Source: Pseudoduganella namucuonensis (GTDB taxonomy: Bacteria; Pseudomonadota; Gammaproteobacteria; Burkholderiales; Burkholderiaceae_D). Taken from it: DNA of 64,000 nt. The position numbers and the translations under genes were made by a program. Under the pieces are notes generated by a model. It made no database searches, was not told the origin of the DNA, and saw only the letters and a program-made list of their open reading frames with translations. This document shows positions 32,791-41,550 of the stretch, one piece after another. The stretch spans positions 1 through 64,000 of the forward strand of contig NZ_FPBO01000024.1 in assembly GCF_900116645.1 (NCBI RefSeq). The letters are read 5' to 3'. The number at the start of each line of letters is the position of its first letter. Positions within the stretch are counted from its first letter, which is position 1.

Positions 32791-34698
32791 TCAAGGCCAG
32801 TGGGCGGGCCGGAACTCCTCCGGCGAGCAGCTTTGCTGTTGCGCCTCGGCGAAGCGCGCGAATTCGGCCGCGCTGGCCTGGCCGGAAAACACCGACCAGT
32901 TGAACATGCGCGCGAACAGGCGCACCCGCTCGCGCGGCTGGTCCCGCAGGGCCGGCTCGGCCGCCAGTTCCCGCTTCAGCTGTTCCACGTCCAGCCGCAG
33001 CGTGTCCGTGCGCACGCCGCCGCCGGCGTCGCTGTCGAACAGCATCAGCTTGTCCGCGCCCGGCGCGCTGGTCCAGCGCGGCCACGCGGGCGTGTCCGGG
33101 CCGCCGTGGCGCGGCAGGCCGTCGCGGGCAAAGGCCGTCCAGCAGCCCGCCATCGCGTCGGACACCTGCTGGCGGCCGGGCCGGTTGGCCTTGGTGGCGC
33201 AGCGCACCGGGTCGAACTCGCCGTCCAGGTCGCGCAGCACGAAGGGCACTTCCATCACGTGCGCCGCGCCCAGCAGCAGGGGCAGGCGCAGCAGCGGCAC
33301 GGTGGCGTGTTCGTCCCAGTCGAAGCGGTAGACCCAGACATGCGGATTGCCTCCCTCGACCATGCTGCTGGCCGGTCCGTCCACGCAGCTGGCCTTCCAC
33401 AGGTCGGACAGGTAGTGCGCGTGCAGGCGGTAGCGGGCGGGATCCCGTATCACCGGCAGCTTGCCGAGGTACAGGCGCACGAACTCGGGATTGCCGGCCA
33501 TGAACAGCTTGTACTCGTCGCGGTTGGAGCCGATGATGACGGGCACAGCGTTGTAGGCGCTGGCGTCCTTGAACAGCTCCTGCATGGGCGTGTGCGGCAG
33601 CACCGCGCCGTCGCGCACGATATGGGGCGTGTCGTAGAAGCCCAGGCCGGCCGGGGTGACGGCGGCCAGCAGCTGGGCGGCCGGCATGGCGCGCAGCGTC
33701 GCCGCCAGCTGGCCCGGCGCCAGCGCGGCGATGGCGGCCTCGGTCGCGGACGCGCTCAGCCGGCCACTGGCCGGCCCGGCCGCCGGATCGTGCGGCGGGG
33801 GCGGGACCAGCCAGCGGCGCAGCAGTTCGCGCGAACTGAGCTCGTGGCCCGGCTCGGCGGCGTTGGCGAAGTTGCGCGCCTGCGCGGGGCTGTGGCTGAC
33901 CGTGATCGGCGACTGCGCGATGGCCCGCTGGAACAGGCCCGCCGCCAGCGGGCTGGCCAGCAGCGTGTACACATTGAGGCCGCCGGCCGATTCGCCGAAC
34001 ACGGTGACGTTGCCGGGATCGCCCCCGAAGGCGGCGATGTTGCGCCGCACCCAGCGCAGCGCGGCGATGATGTCCAGCGTGCCGAAGTTGCCGGAGCGGT
34101 CCTCGGGGCTGTCGCCGTCCTGCGCCAGTTCGGCGAGGCTGAACCAGCCGAAGATGCCGAGCCGGTAGTTCATCGACACCACGATCACGCGGTCCCGGCC
34201 GGCCAGGTTGCGCAGCGTGCCGTAGGCGGCCGCCGTGCCGGCCGTGTTGGCGCCGCCGTGGATCCAGACCATCACCGGCAGCGGCGGCGCCGCCGCCGCC
34301 TCGGCCGCCGTCATGCGGGGAGCGTAGACGTTCAGGGTCAGGCAGTCCTCGGAGCCGGCCACGCGGCCCCATTCCGGTTCCGGGGCGCCTATGGTCTCGC
34401 CGGCGAACTGCATGGCGACCGCGCCGTATTCCAGCGCGGGGCGGGGTTCGCTCCAGGGCTGGGCGGGGCGGGGCGCCTTCCAGCGCAATTCGCCCACCGG
34501 CGGCTTGGCGTAGGGGATGCCCAGCCAGGCGTGGGTGTCGTGGCGGTCCGCGAAGCCGAGCACGGGGCCCTCGGCGGTGAGGCGCAGCGAGTCCTTGTCC
34601 GCGGCCTTGGGCTGCGGCGGCGGGACGGAGCGGCTGGCCTTCCACGCGAACAGCGCGGCGGCGGCCAGCAATGCGATTAGCAAGATATACATCGTCAT
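32791..34698 (-). CDS. Type-B carboxylesterase, membrane-anchored
   Basis: A 635-residue carboxylesterase/lipase of the type-B alpha/beta hydrolase family. Residues 1-20 (MTMYILLIALLAAAALFAW) form a single N-terminal membrane anchor. Family features are WLGIPYAKPPVGELRWKAPRP, EDCLTLNVYAP, the oxyanion region VMVWIHGGANTAG, and the nucleophile Ser in VTVFGESAGGLNVYTL. The acid residue is likely in IIGSNRDEYKLFM. Its ATG overlaps the stop of the MMPL transporter gene (ATGA), and it ends the seven-gene operon. In context it may hydrolyse esters of phenylpropanoids or other hydrophobic compounds at the membrane. Loop 33740-33800 is rich in Pro and Ala and longer than usual. Confidence 0.88.
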   Translation of the reverse strand: MTMYILLIALLAAAALFAWKASRSVPPPQPKAADKDSLRLTAEGPVLGFADRHDTHAWLGIPYAKPPVGELRWKAPRPAQPWSEPRPALEYGAVAMQFAGETIGAPEPEWGRVAGSEDCLTLNVYAPRMTAAEAAAAPPLPVMVWIHGGANTAGTAAAYGTLRNLAGRDRVIVVSMNYRLGIFGWFSLAELAQDGDSPEDRSGNFGTLDIIAALRWVRRNIAAFGGDPGNVTVFGESAGGLNVYTLLASPLAAGLFQRAIAQSPITVSHSPAQARNFANAAEPGHELSSRELLRRWLVPPPPHDPAAGPASGRLSASATEAAIAALAPGQLAATLRAMPAAQLLAAVTPAGLGFYDTPHIVRDGAVLPHTPMQELFKDASAYNAVPVIIGSNRDEYKLFMAGNPEFVRLYLGKLPVIRDPARYRLHAHYLSDLWKASCVDGPASSMVEGGNPHVWVYRFDWDEHATVPLLRLPLLLGAAHVMEVPFVLRDLDGEFDPVRCATKANRPGRQQVSDAMAGCWTAFARDGLPRHGGPDTPAWPRWTSAPGADKLMLFDSDAGGGVRTDTLRLDVEQLKRELAAEPALRDQPRERVRLFARMFNWSVFSGQASAAEFARFAEAQQQSCSPEEFRPAHWP

Positions 34699-37202
34699 CC
34701 TCTTTCGGCGACAGCATGTGATGGCACTTCGTCGGGCACGCTGGGACGCATGCTAGAACCAGCTGCAGATGCCGGGGTCAGACCCGCCGGGTCTGACCCC
34801 AGGGTTGCGCCGTTGGTTGTGGCGGGCCGCGGCGCGCCGGGCAGCAGGAAGTGCGCCAGCGCCGGCAATAGTACCAGCGCGCCCACCATATTCCACAGGA
34901 ACATGAAGGCCAGCAGGATGCCCATGTCGGCCTGGAACTTGATCGGCGAGAAGATCCAGGTCGCCACCGCGATGGCCAGCGTCACGCCGGTCAGCATCAC
35001 CACGCGGCCGGTGAACTGCAGCGCGTGGTGGAAGGCGTCCGACAGGCTGTCGCCGGCGCGCTGGCGGGCCAGCATCACGCTCAGCACATACAGCGCGTAG
35101 TCCACGCCGATGCCGACGCCGAGCGCGATCACCGGCAAGGTCGCCACCTTCACGCCCATGCCCAGCCACACCATCAGCACCTCGCACAGGATCGAGGTCA
35201 GCACCAGCGGCAGCACCGCCACCACCACCGCGCGCCAGGAGCGGAAGGTGGCGTAGCACAGCAGGATCACCGCGCCGTACACCCAGAACAGCATGTCGCG
35301 CATGGCCTGCTTGACCACGATGTTGGTGGCCGCCTCGATGCCGGCGCTGCCGGCCGCCAGCAGGAACTGTTCCTCCTTGGTGTTGTTGGCGGCGGCGAAG
35401 CGCTCGACGGTGGCGACCACGCCACTCAGCGTGGCGGCCTTGTGGTCCTTCAGGTAGACGTACAGCGACAGCAGCGAGCAGTTCTGGTTGAACAGCTCGC
35501 GCGGCGCGCGCGTCTGCACCGCGCCCAGCGCGCTCTGGTTGGGCGTCAGGTTGTACCACTTGAAGTTGCCCTCGTTGTAGCCGGTGGCGGCCAGCTTGCT
35601 GAGCGAGGCCATGGAGTTGGTGGCGTCCACGCCGGGCAGCTGTTCCAGCTCCCAGGCCAGCGCGTCCACCTTGGCCAGGGTCTGGTACTGGGTGCACTGG
35701 TCGGGCGCGGTCTTCACCATCACCACCAGCACGTCGGCGCTGGCCGAGTAGTTCTGCACCATGTAGGCGTTGTCGCGGTTGTAGCGCGAGTCGGCCCGCA
35801 GTTCCGGCGCGCCGGGATCGAGGTCGCCCACCTGCAGCTGCAGGCTCACCAGGTAGCCCAGCACGGCCAGCGCGGTGCTGGCGGCGACGGCGGCGGTGGC
35901 CCAGCGGCGCTGCGTGAACTTGTCGAGCAGGGACCACAGCCAGGGCTTGCGGCCCTGCTGCGCGGCGTCGGCCTCCATGCCGCGCGCGGCGGCCTTGGCG
36001 CTGACGCCGGTGTAGGACAGCAGGATGGGCAGCAGCACCAGGTTGGTGAAGATCAGCACGGCCACGCCGATGCTGGCGATCACCGCCAGGTCCTGGATCA
36101 CCTTGATCTGTATCATCACCAGCACCAGGAAGCCGACCGCGTCGCACAGCAGGGCCGACATGCCGGCCGCGAACAGGCGGCGGAAGGTGTAGCGCGCGGC
36201 CACCACCTTGTGGGTGCCGCGGCCGACGTCCTGCATGATGCCGTTCATCTTCTGCGCGCCGTGGCTCATGCCGATGGCGAACACCAGGAAGGGCACCAGC
36301 ACGGAATAGGGATCGAGTTCGTAGTGGAAGGTGGCTAGCAGGCCGAATTGCCACAGCACCGCCACCAGTGAGCACAGCATCACCAGCATGGTGCTGCGCC
36401 AGCAGCGCGTGTACCAGTACAGCACCGCGCTGGCGATGGCGATGGCGACCACGAAGAACACCAGCACCTGCCGCAGGCCTTCGATCAGGTCGCCGACGAT
36501 CTTGGTGAAGCCTGTGATGTGGATGGCGACGCCGTCCTTCTGGTACTTGGCGCGGATGTCCTCCAGCTGGCGCGAGAAGGCGCTGTAGTCCAGCGGCTGG
36601 CCGGTTTGCGGGTTCTTGTCCAGCAGCGGCACGAACAGCATGCTCGATTTGAAATTGCCGGCCACCAGCTGGCCGATCTCGCCGGAGCGTTCGACGTTGG
36701 CGCGCAGGACTTCCATGCTGCGCGGAGAGCCGTCGTAGTCGTCCGGGATCACGGTGCCGCCGTCCAGGCCCTCCTCGGTGACGGCAGTCCAGCGGGTGTT
36801 GGCGGTCCACAGCGATTTCATGAACGGCCGGTCCACCCCGGGCAGCAGGTAGATCTCGTCGTTCATCTTCTGCAGCGTGGCCAGGTAATTGGCGTCGAAG
36901 ATGGTGCCCTCGCGCGGCGCCACGGCGATGCGCAGCGAGTTGCCAAGGCCGCTCAGGTCGGCCTTGTGCTCCAGGTAGTTCGCCACGTAGGGGTGCGAGG
37001 TGGGGATCATCTTCTCGAAGCTGGCGTTGAGCTTCAGGCCGGTGGCCTGGAAGCCCAGCAGCACGGTCAGCAGCAAACAGGCCAGCACGATCCACGGGCG
37101 GTGGTTGAACAGCGCCCGCTCGGCCAGGTTGCCCGAGCGGGTGTCGAAGTCCTGCAGCCGCCGGACCACCGGCTGCTGCTCAAGGTCGTTGTCTATGTTC
37201 AT
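34695..37202 (-). CDS. MMPL/RND-family transporter
   Basis: An 835-residue inner-membrane transporter of the RND superfamily, MMPL/HpnN-like. It has twelve predicted helices in two halves. Each half has a large periplasmic loop after helix 1 (for example FQATGLKLNASFEKMIPTSH, and the second loop with LQLQVGDLDPGAPELRADSRYN). The helix-4 region VLVPFLVFAIGMSHGAQKMNG and its second-half counterpart VIALGVGIGVDYALYVLSVMLARQ carry the conserved GxxxD-type residues used in proton coupling. It is translated with the carboxylesterase by an ATGA overlap and follows ycf48 by 13 bases. With DUF1302, DUF1329 and YCF48 it probably makes an envelope transport system for hydrophobic molecules. The C-terminal tail contains a REP-like palindrome. 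Confidence 0.9.
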   Translation of the reverse strand: MNIDNDLEQQPVVRRLQDFDTRSGNLAERALFNHRPWIVLACLLLTVLLGFQATGLKLNASFEKMIPTSHPYVANYLEHKADLSGLGNSLRIAVAPREGTIFDANYLATLQKMNDEIYLLPGVDRPFMKSLWTANTRWTAVTEEGLDGGTVIPDDYDGSPRSMEVLRANVERSGEIGQLVAGNFKSSMLFVPLLDKNPQTGQPLDYSAFSRQLEDIRAKYQKDGVAIHITGFTKIVGDLIEGLRQVLVFFVVAIAIASAVLYWYTRCWRSTMLVMLCSLVAVLWQFGLLATFHYELDPYSVLVPFLVFAIGMSHGAQKMNGIMQDVGRGTHKVVAARYTFRRLFAAGMSALLCDAVGFLVLVMIQIKVIQDLAVIASIGVAVLIFTNLVLLPILLSYTGVSAKAAARGMEADAAQQGRKPWLWSLLDKFTQRRWATAAVAASTALAVLGYLVSLQLQVGDLDPGAPELRADSRYNRDNAYMVQNYSASADVLVVMVKTAPDQCTQYQTLAKVDALAWELEQLPGVDATNSMASLSKLAATGYNEGNFKWYNLTPNQSALGAVQTRAPRELFNQNCSLLSLYVYLKDHKAATLSGVVATVERFAAANNTKEEQFLLAAGSAGIEAATNIVVKQAMRDMLFWVYGAVILLCYATFRSWRAVVVAVLPLVLTSILCEVLMVWLGMGVKVATLPVIALGVGIGVDYALYVLSVMLARQRAGDSLSDAFHHALQFTGRVVMLTGVTLAIAVATWIFSPIKFQADMGILLAFMFLWNMVGALVLLPALAHFLLPGAPRPATTNGATLGSDPAGLTPASAAGSSMRPSVPDEVPSHAVAERG
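34774..34800. repeat. REP-like perfect palindrome inside the MMPL gene end
   Basis: GGGGTCAGACCC, a 3-base loop, then GGGTCTGACCCC: a perfect 12-bp stem. It is translated in the last ~20 codons of the MMPL protein (SDPAGLTP). Similar GGGGTCAGA-type palindromes are widespread intergenic repeats in proteobacteria, mobilised by RAYT transposases. Here one seems to have extended the reading frame. Confidence 0.7.
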
Positions 37203-37215
37203 GGTGGTTCAACTC

Positions 37216-38373
37216 TTATTTGGTGGTGGGCGCCAGGCGCTTGATGCCGCGCAGGCCGGCCACGATCAGGGCGCCGTCGGCGGCCTGCGCCAGCGAGGCG
37301 GCGGGCAGCGACGGCGAGTCCGGCAGGCGCGCGAACGTGCGGCCCTGGTCGCGGCTGAGCAGCACGTCGCCGCCCTGGCTCAACAGCGCCAGGGTGCCGT
37401 CGGCCAGCGCGGCGCCGGCGGTGATGGACTGTTCCAGGCCGGTTTCCACCTTTTGCCAGTTGCGGCCCTGGTCGCCGGACCAGTAGGCGGTGCCGCGCAG
37501 GCCGTAGATCACCAGTTCCCCGCCGCGCCCCGCCACCAGACCGAAGTAGCTGCCCTTGTAGGGCGAGGCCAGCGGCTCGAAGCTGGCGCCGTTGTCGGCG
37601 GAGCGGAACAGGCTGCCCTGTTCGCCCACCAGGTACAGCGCGCCGCCGGCGGCGCGCATGCCGTACAGGTGCAGGTTCTTCGGGTTGTTGACGTGGGCGT
37701 TCCACGGCTGCCAGGTCTTGCCGCCGTCCGTGGTGCGGAACAGCAGGTTGTAGGCGCCCAGGATGTAGCCGGTGTCGCGGTCGGCGAAGTACAGGTCGAG
37801 GAAGGGCTTGTCCGGCCCGTCCGCCTGCAACTGCGCCGCCTCGGCCTGCGCCTGCGGGGTGGCGGCGGCGCGCGCCATGGCGTCGGCCGCCTGCAGGCCG
37901 TCGAGCTGCTTGCGCCAGGTCTGGCCGCCGTCGTCGGTGCGCAGCACCACGCCCAGGTGGCCCGCCGCCCAGCCGGTCTTGGCGTCGACGAACTGCACCG
38001 CCGCCAGACTGGCCTGGACCGGCGTGCCGGCCTGGCGCCAGCTGGCGCCGTTGTCGTCGGACAGCAGCACGATGCCGCGCTCGCCCACCGCCACCAGCCG
38101 TTCGCCGGCCCGCGCGGCGGCCAGCATGACGGCCGCGCGGGATTTGGCCGACAGGATCGCCGGCGTCGTCAGCACGGCGGGCGCGCGGGCGGCGGCCGCC
38201 GATGCCGCCGATGCCGCCTGGGCCGGGGTCTCCGCGGCGCCGACCGCGGGCCACAGCGCCGCCGTCGCCATCGCCAGGGCAAGCGCCCCCGCGGCGGCCC
38301 TGATCGCCGTGCCGGTGGCCGGGATGCCCGCCCCGCGCCGCGCCGCTCCGTCTTGCTTGAAGGTCGTCATCAT
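37216..38373 (-). CDS. YCF48-like beta-propeller protein, secreted
   Basis: A 385-residue protein with an N-terminal signal (hydrophobic ALALAMATAALWPAVGAAET) and repeated YCF48/BNR-type propeller blades: GIVLLSDDNGASWRQAG, GVVLRTDDGGQTWRKQL, NLLFRTTDGGKTWQPWN, GSLFRSADNGASFEPL, GTAYWSGDQGRNWQKVE and GDVLLSRDQGRTFARLP. Each blade carries the S/T-x-D-x-G-x-T/S-W/F motif. Plant and cyanobacterial YCF48 helps photosystem II assembly. Here it is part of the DUF1302-DUF1329-YCF48-MMPL set and is likely a periplasmic scaffold. The start at 38373 has GGGGGAAC upstream. Confidence 0.85.
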   Translation of the reverse strand: MMTTFKQDGAARRGAGIPATGTAIRAAAGALALAMATAALWPAVGAAETPAQAASAASAAAARAPAVLTTPAILSAKSRAAVMLAAARAGERLVAVGERGIVLLSDDNGASWRQAGTPVQASLAAVQFVDAKTGWAAGHLGVVLRTDDGGQTWRKQLDGLQAADAMARAAATPQAQAEAAQLQADGPDKPFLDLYFADRDTGYILGAYNLLFRTTDGGKTWQPWNAHVNNPKNLHLYGMRAAGGALYLVGEQGSLFRSADNGASFEPLASPYKGSYFGLVAGRGGELVIYGLRGTAYWSGDQGRNWQKVETGLEQSITAGAALADGTLALLSQGGDVLLSRDQGRTFARLPDSPSLPAASLAQAADGALIVAGLRGIKRLAPTTK

Positions 38374-38396
38374 GTTCCCCCGTCGTTTCCGCAATC

Positions 38397-39761
38397 TCAA
38401 CGCGAACCCTGGTTGGCCAGTTCCTCGGGACCGAAGTAGCTGACCGGCAGGCGCGGGATGACCTTGTACTGGGTCGGCAGCTCGTTGGCCGCCGCGTTCA
38501 GCAGGTAGGCGCCGGTCTGCACGTTGTAGGTGCCCCACATGACGTTGCCCACCACGGCCGGGATGTCCGGCGCCAGCAGCGTCAGCGTGTAGTTGCTGCG
38601 CCAGATCTGGCCCTGGGCGTCGTAGCCGTCGGTCAGGATGGCCTGCCAGGTGTCCTCGTCCAGGTAGTAGCGGCGCTTGGCCACCACGTGGCGCTTGCCG
38701 GGGGCGACCGTCGCCTCCACTTCCCACACGCGGTGCAGCTCCCAGCGCACCAGGTCCGGGTTCAGGAAGCGCGGGCCCACCAGGTCGTCGATTTTGGCGG
38801 CCGCCGCGCGGTTGTTGTTGTAGGGGATGTACATCTCCTTCTTGCCGATCAGCTTGAGCTCATGGTGGTCGATGGGGCCGAACATCATGAAGGCCTCGTC
38901 GAAGAAGCCGATGCCGGAGGTGACCGAGTCCGGCGTGTCGTAGGCCACCGACGGCGCGCGGCGCACGCGGCGCTGGCCCACCAGGTATTGCCACAGCGCG
39001 CGCGGCGAGGTGCTGTTCAAGCCGTCGTGCGCAAGGATGCCTTCGCCCGCCTTGGAGGCCGGCGCGCGCGTGATCAGGCGGCCGTACTGGTAGGCGCCCT
39101 CCATCTTCTCCAGGCTGCCCTCCTTGAAGTAGTAGGGCCGCATCAGGGTCTGCTCGGCCTCGTTGGCCAGCGAGCGCTTGCCGTCCGGCGTGACGATCCA
39201 GGTGCGGGTGGCGTAGATGGCGGTGTCGCCGACCCAGGCCAGGCGGTGGTTCCAGACCGCCTCGTAGCCGGTCTTCGGAATCGGGAAGGGGATGCCGCCG
39301 TAGGCGCCCTCGACGCCGTAGCCGCCGTCCACCGTCTTGGCGCGGGTGGCGTTCTTGAAGGTGTTCTCGTACACCCAGGACGGCGCGCCGCCGGTGCGGT
39401 GGGTGGGGTAGACGTCGAGCCGGAAGTCGGGATACTTCTTCAGCATGGCGATGGTGCCGGCCGACAGCTTGGCCGCGTACTGGTCGACGTTCTTGCCGGT
39501 GATGGCCAGCACCGGCTTCTCGGCCGCGAACGGGTCGGCGCGGGCGTCGCCCGGCTTGTAGGCGCCGGTGATCTTGGTGTAGACGCCGTCCCAGGCCGGG
39601 ATGCTGCCGTCCTTGTTGCCGGCCTTCTCGGCGCCCAGCGGGGTCAGGGTGGTTTTCAGCGCGGCCGCCTCTTCAGCGGTGGCGGCCAGCGTGGCCAGGG
39701 GCAGGGATGCCAGGCATGCCAGCGCGGCGGCGCGGGCCAGTTGGTTCAGACGTGGTTGCAT
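38397..39761 (-). CDS. DUF1329 protein
   Basis: A 454-residue periplasmic protein with a signal peptide ending TLAATAEEA. The typical DUF1329 start reads LKTTLTPLGAEKAGNKDGSIPAWDG, followed by PVLAITGKNVDQYAAKLSAGTIAMLKKYPDFRLDVYPTHRTGGAP and WELHRVWEVEATVAPGKRHVVAKRRYYLDEDTWQ. DUF1329 is thought to have a LolB-like lipid-binding fold. It is found again and again beside DUF1302 barrels and RND/MMPL transporters. GCTAGGAGACAAGAAT precedes the ATG. Its likely role is ferrying a hydrophobic compound between the transporter and the outer-membrane barrel. Confidence 0.9.
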   Translation of the reverse strand: MQPRLNQLARAAALACLASLPLATLAATAEEAAALKTTLTPLGAEKAGNKDGSIPAWDGVYTKITGAYKPGDARADPFAAEKPVLAITGKNVDQYAAKLSAGTIAMLKKYPDFRLDVYPTHRTGGAPSWVYENTFKNATRAKTVDGGYGVEGAYGGIPFPIPKTGYEAVWNHRLAWVGDTAIYATRTWIVTPDGKRSLANEAEQTLMRPYYFKEGSLEKMEGAYQYGRLITRAPASKAGEGILAHDGLNSTSPRALWQYLVGQRRVRRAPSVAYDTPDSVTSGIGFFDEAFMMFGPIDHHELKLIGKKEMYIPYNNNRAAAAKIDDLVGPRFLNPDLVRWELHRVWEVEATVAPGKRHVVAKRRYYLDEDTWQAILTDGYDAQGQIWRSNYTLTLLAPDIPAVVGNVMWGTYNVQTGAYLLNAAANELPTQYKVIPRLPVSYFGPEELANQGSR

Positions 39762-39782
39762 ATTCTTGTCTCCTAGCTTTAT

Positions 39783-41495
39783 TTAGAAAGCGCGTTTGAT
39801 GTTGAGCGAGATGTAGTTGCGGTCCTTCAGCGACTGCGCGTAGCTCAGGATGGGCATGTTGGTGGCCGGATTGTTCTTCAGGAAGGTGCCGGTCGAGCCC
39901 AGGAAGCGCACGTAGCTGATGCCGAACTTCCAGTCCTGCTGGTAGCTGCCGCTGACGCCGATGTTGAAGTCGCCGCCGTGCGCGCTGCCGCCGTTGAAGT
40001 TGAAGACGGAGGACGAGCGGCCGTCGATGTTGTAGCCCAGGCCGATCGGCACCGTCAGGTCCAGCCCCGTGACCACCTGGTAGAAGGCCGGCTCGAAGAT
40101 CATGCGCATGGAGGTGGCGTCGCGCGTGGTGTTCGGGTCCAGCGAACCGAGGAAGGACACGCTGGTGCGGCGGTTCCACGCCAGTTCGCCCAGCAGCGCG
40201 CCACCTTCGAACAGGCTGTTGGTGGGCAGCACGTAGATTGCGGACAGGTTGGCGTGCGCCGTGTTGCCGACCGCGTAGGCCGGGTTGCCGCCGTTGTCGG
40301 CGGGGATGCCCACGCCCCGGCGCGACAGGAAGTTCGGGGTCGGATCGCTGACCAGCGGCGTGTTGCGGCGCACCGAGAGCTCGGCCGCCACGTTGAAGCC
40401 GCCCAGCACCGTGCTGGCGCTCACGCCGTAGGTCTTGATGCCCTGCGCGTACACCGCCTGCACGGTGGCCGGGGCGCCGGGCGGGAAGGCCGGCGCGAAG
40501 CCGAGGTAGAAGTAGGGCGTTTTGTCGTGGTAGCGTGCCGCGTACAGGCCGAGCTCGATGTCGCTGCCGGCCGGCGTGAACTTGAGCTGGGCGCCGCCCT
40601 GGCCGGAATCCTTGGTCTTCATGTCGGCGATGGTGAGGAAGGCCGGGGCGCCCGAACCGTTGGGCGCGACCAGGAAGGCGGTGGAGCCGGCGCCGGCCGC
40701 GTCGTAGTTGCTCAGGTAGCTGCCCACGCCGGGAATCTGCGTGGGACGCCATTCAAGCTGGTAGTAGGCGCCCAGCGACAGATTGGGCAGCAGCTGCAGC
40801 TGGCCGGAGATCTGGTTCACGGGACGCAGGATTTCCTTGAACTGCGCGCCCGGCACGGACAGCAGCTTGACCAGGTCCACCGGGCCCTGGGCGTTGGCGA
40901 TGCCGTTGGCGCCGAAGAACAGGCTCTCGCCGTATTGCAGCGTGTGGCGGCCGACGCGCACGGTGCCGGGCATCTCGCCCAGCGTGCCCTTGGCGAAGAC
41001 GAAGGCGTCCAGCAGTTCGGCGTTGCGGCCGTGCAGTTCGCGGGTGGCGCTGGTGAAGCGGTTGTTCGAGCCGCCCGTCAGCACGGCGGCGTTGCTGCCG
41101 GGGGAGGCGTTGTCGTTGCTGCTGTTGTAGACGCTGTCGTACCAGGCGGCGGCGCTGACGCGCATGCCCAGGTTGCGGGTGCCGGCGTCGAACTCGGTCA
41201 GCCAGTCGACGCGGTTGGAAACCACGCCCTTGTTGCGGAAGTTCTGGTTGCCGTCGTCCAGGTTGTAGCCGGTGAAGTCGGCGGGGCCGGCCGAGGGGTA
41301 GCCGCCGGCCAGCAGGCGGCCGTCGGCGTCCTTCAGGCGGTAGGCCGCGCTGTACTTGATGGTGTTGTTCCAGCTGACCTTGACGTCGGAGCCGCCGGTG
41401 TCGAACTCGTAGGCCAGCGCCTGCTGGCAGGGCAGGGCCGCCGCGATGGCCAGTGCGAGGATGGTGGCGCGCGGTGTTGCGTGGTGCTTTTTCAT
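39783..41495 (-). CDS. DUF1302 outer-membrane barrel protein
   Basis: A 570-residue outer-membrane protein of the DUF1302 family. After a signal peptide ending CQQALA, the family opening reads YEFDTGGSDVKVSWNNTIKYSAAYRLKDADGRLLAGG, followed by GNQNFRNKGVVSNRVDWLTEFD, LLDAFVFAKGTLGEMPGTVRVGRHTLQYGESLFFGANGIANAQGPVDLVKLLSVPG. The last strand is DRNYISLNIKRAF, with the C-terminal Phe required for barrel insertion. A strong GGGGGAGACCT precedes the start. It probably forms the outer-membrane pore of the set encoded with DUF1329, YCF48 and MMPL. Confidence 0.9.
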   Translation of the reverse strand: MKKHHATPRATILALAIAAALPCQQALAYEFDTGGSDVKVSWNNTIKYSAAYRLKDADGRLLAGGYPSAGPADFTGYNLDDGNQNFRNKGVVSNRVDWLTEFDAGTRNLGMRVSAAAWYDSVYNSSNDNASPGSNAAVLTGGSNNRFTSATRELHGRNAELLDAFVFAKGTLGEMPGTVRVGRHTLQYGESLFFGANGIANAQGPVDLVKLLSVPGAQFKEILRPVNQISGQLQLLPNLSLGAYYQLEWRPTQIPGVGSYLSNYDAAGAGSTAFLVAPNGSGAPAFLTIADMKTKDSGQGGAQLKFTPAGSDIELGLYAARYHDKTPYFYLGFAPAFPPGAPATVQAVYAQGIKTYGVSASTVLGGFNVAAELSVRRNTPLVSDPTPNFLSRRGVGIPADNGGNPAYAVGNTAHANLSAIYVLPTNSLFEGGALLGELAWNRRTSVSFLGSLDPNTTRDATSMRMIFEPAFYQVVTGLDLTVPIGLGYNIDGRSSSVFNFNGGSAHGGDFNIGVSGSYQQDWKFGISYVRFLGSTGTFLKNNPATNMPILSYAQSLKDRNYISLNIKRAF

Positions 41496-41550
41496 AGGTC
41501 TCCCCCAGGGGTTGTAGTTATGGTGGGTCTGCTGATTGCCGCTTTGCTGC

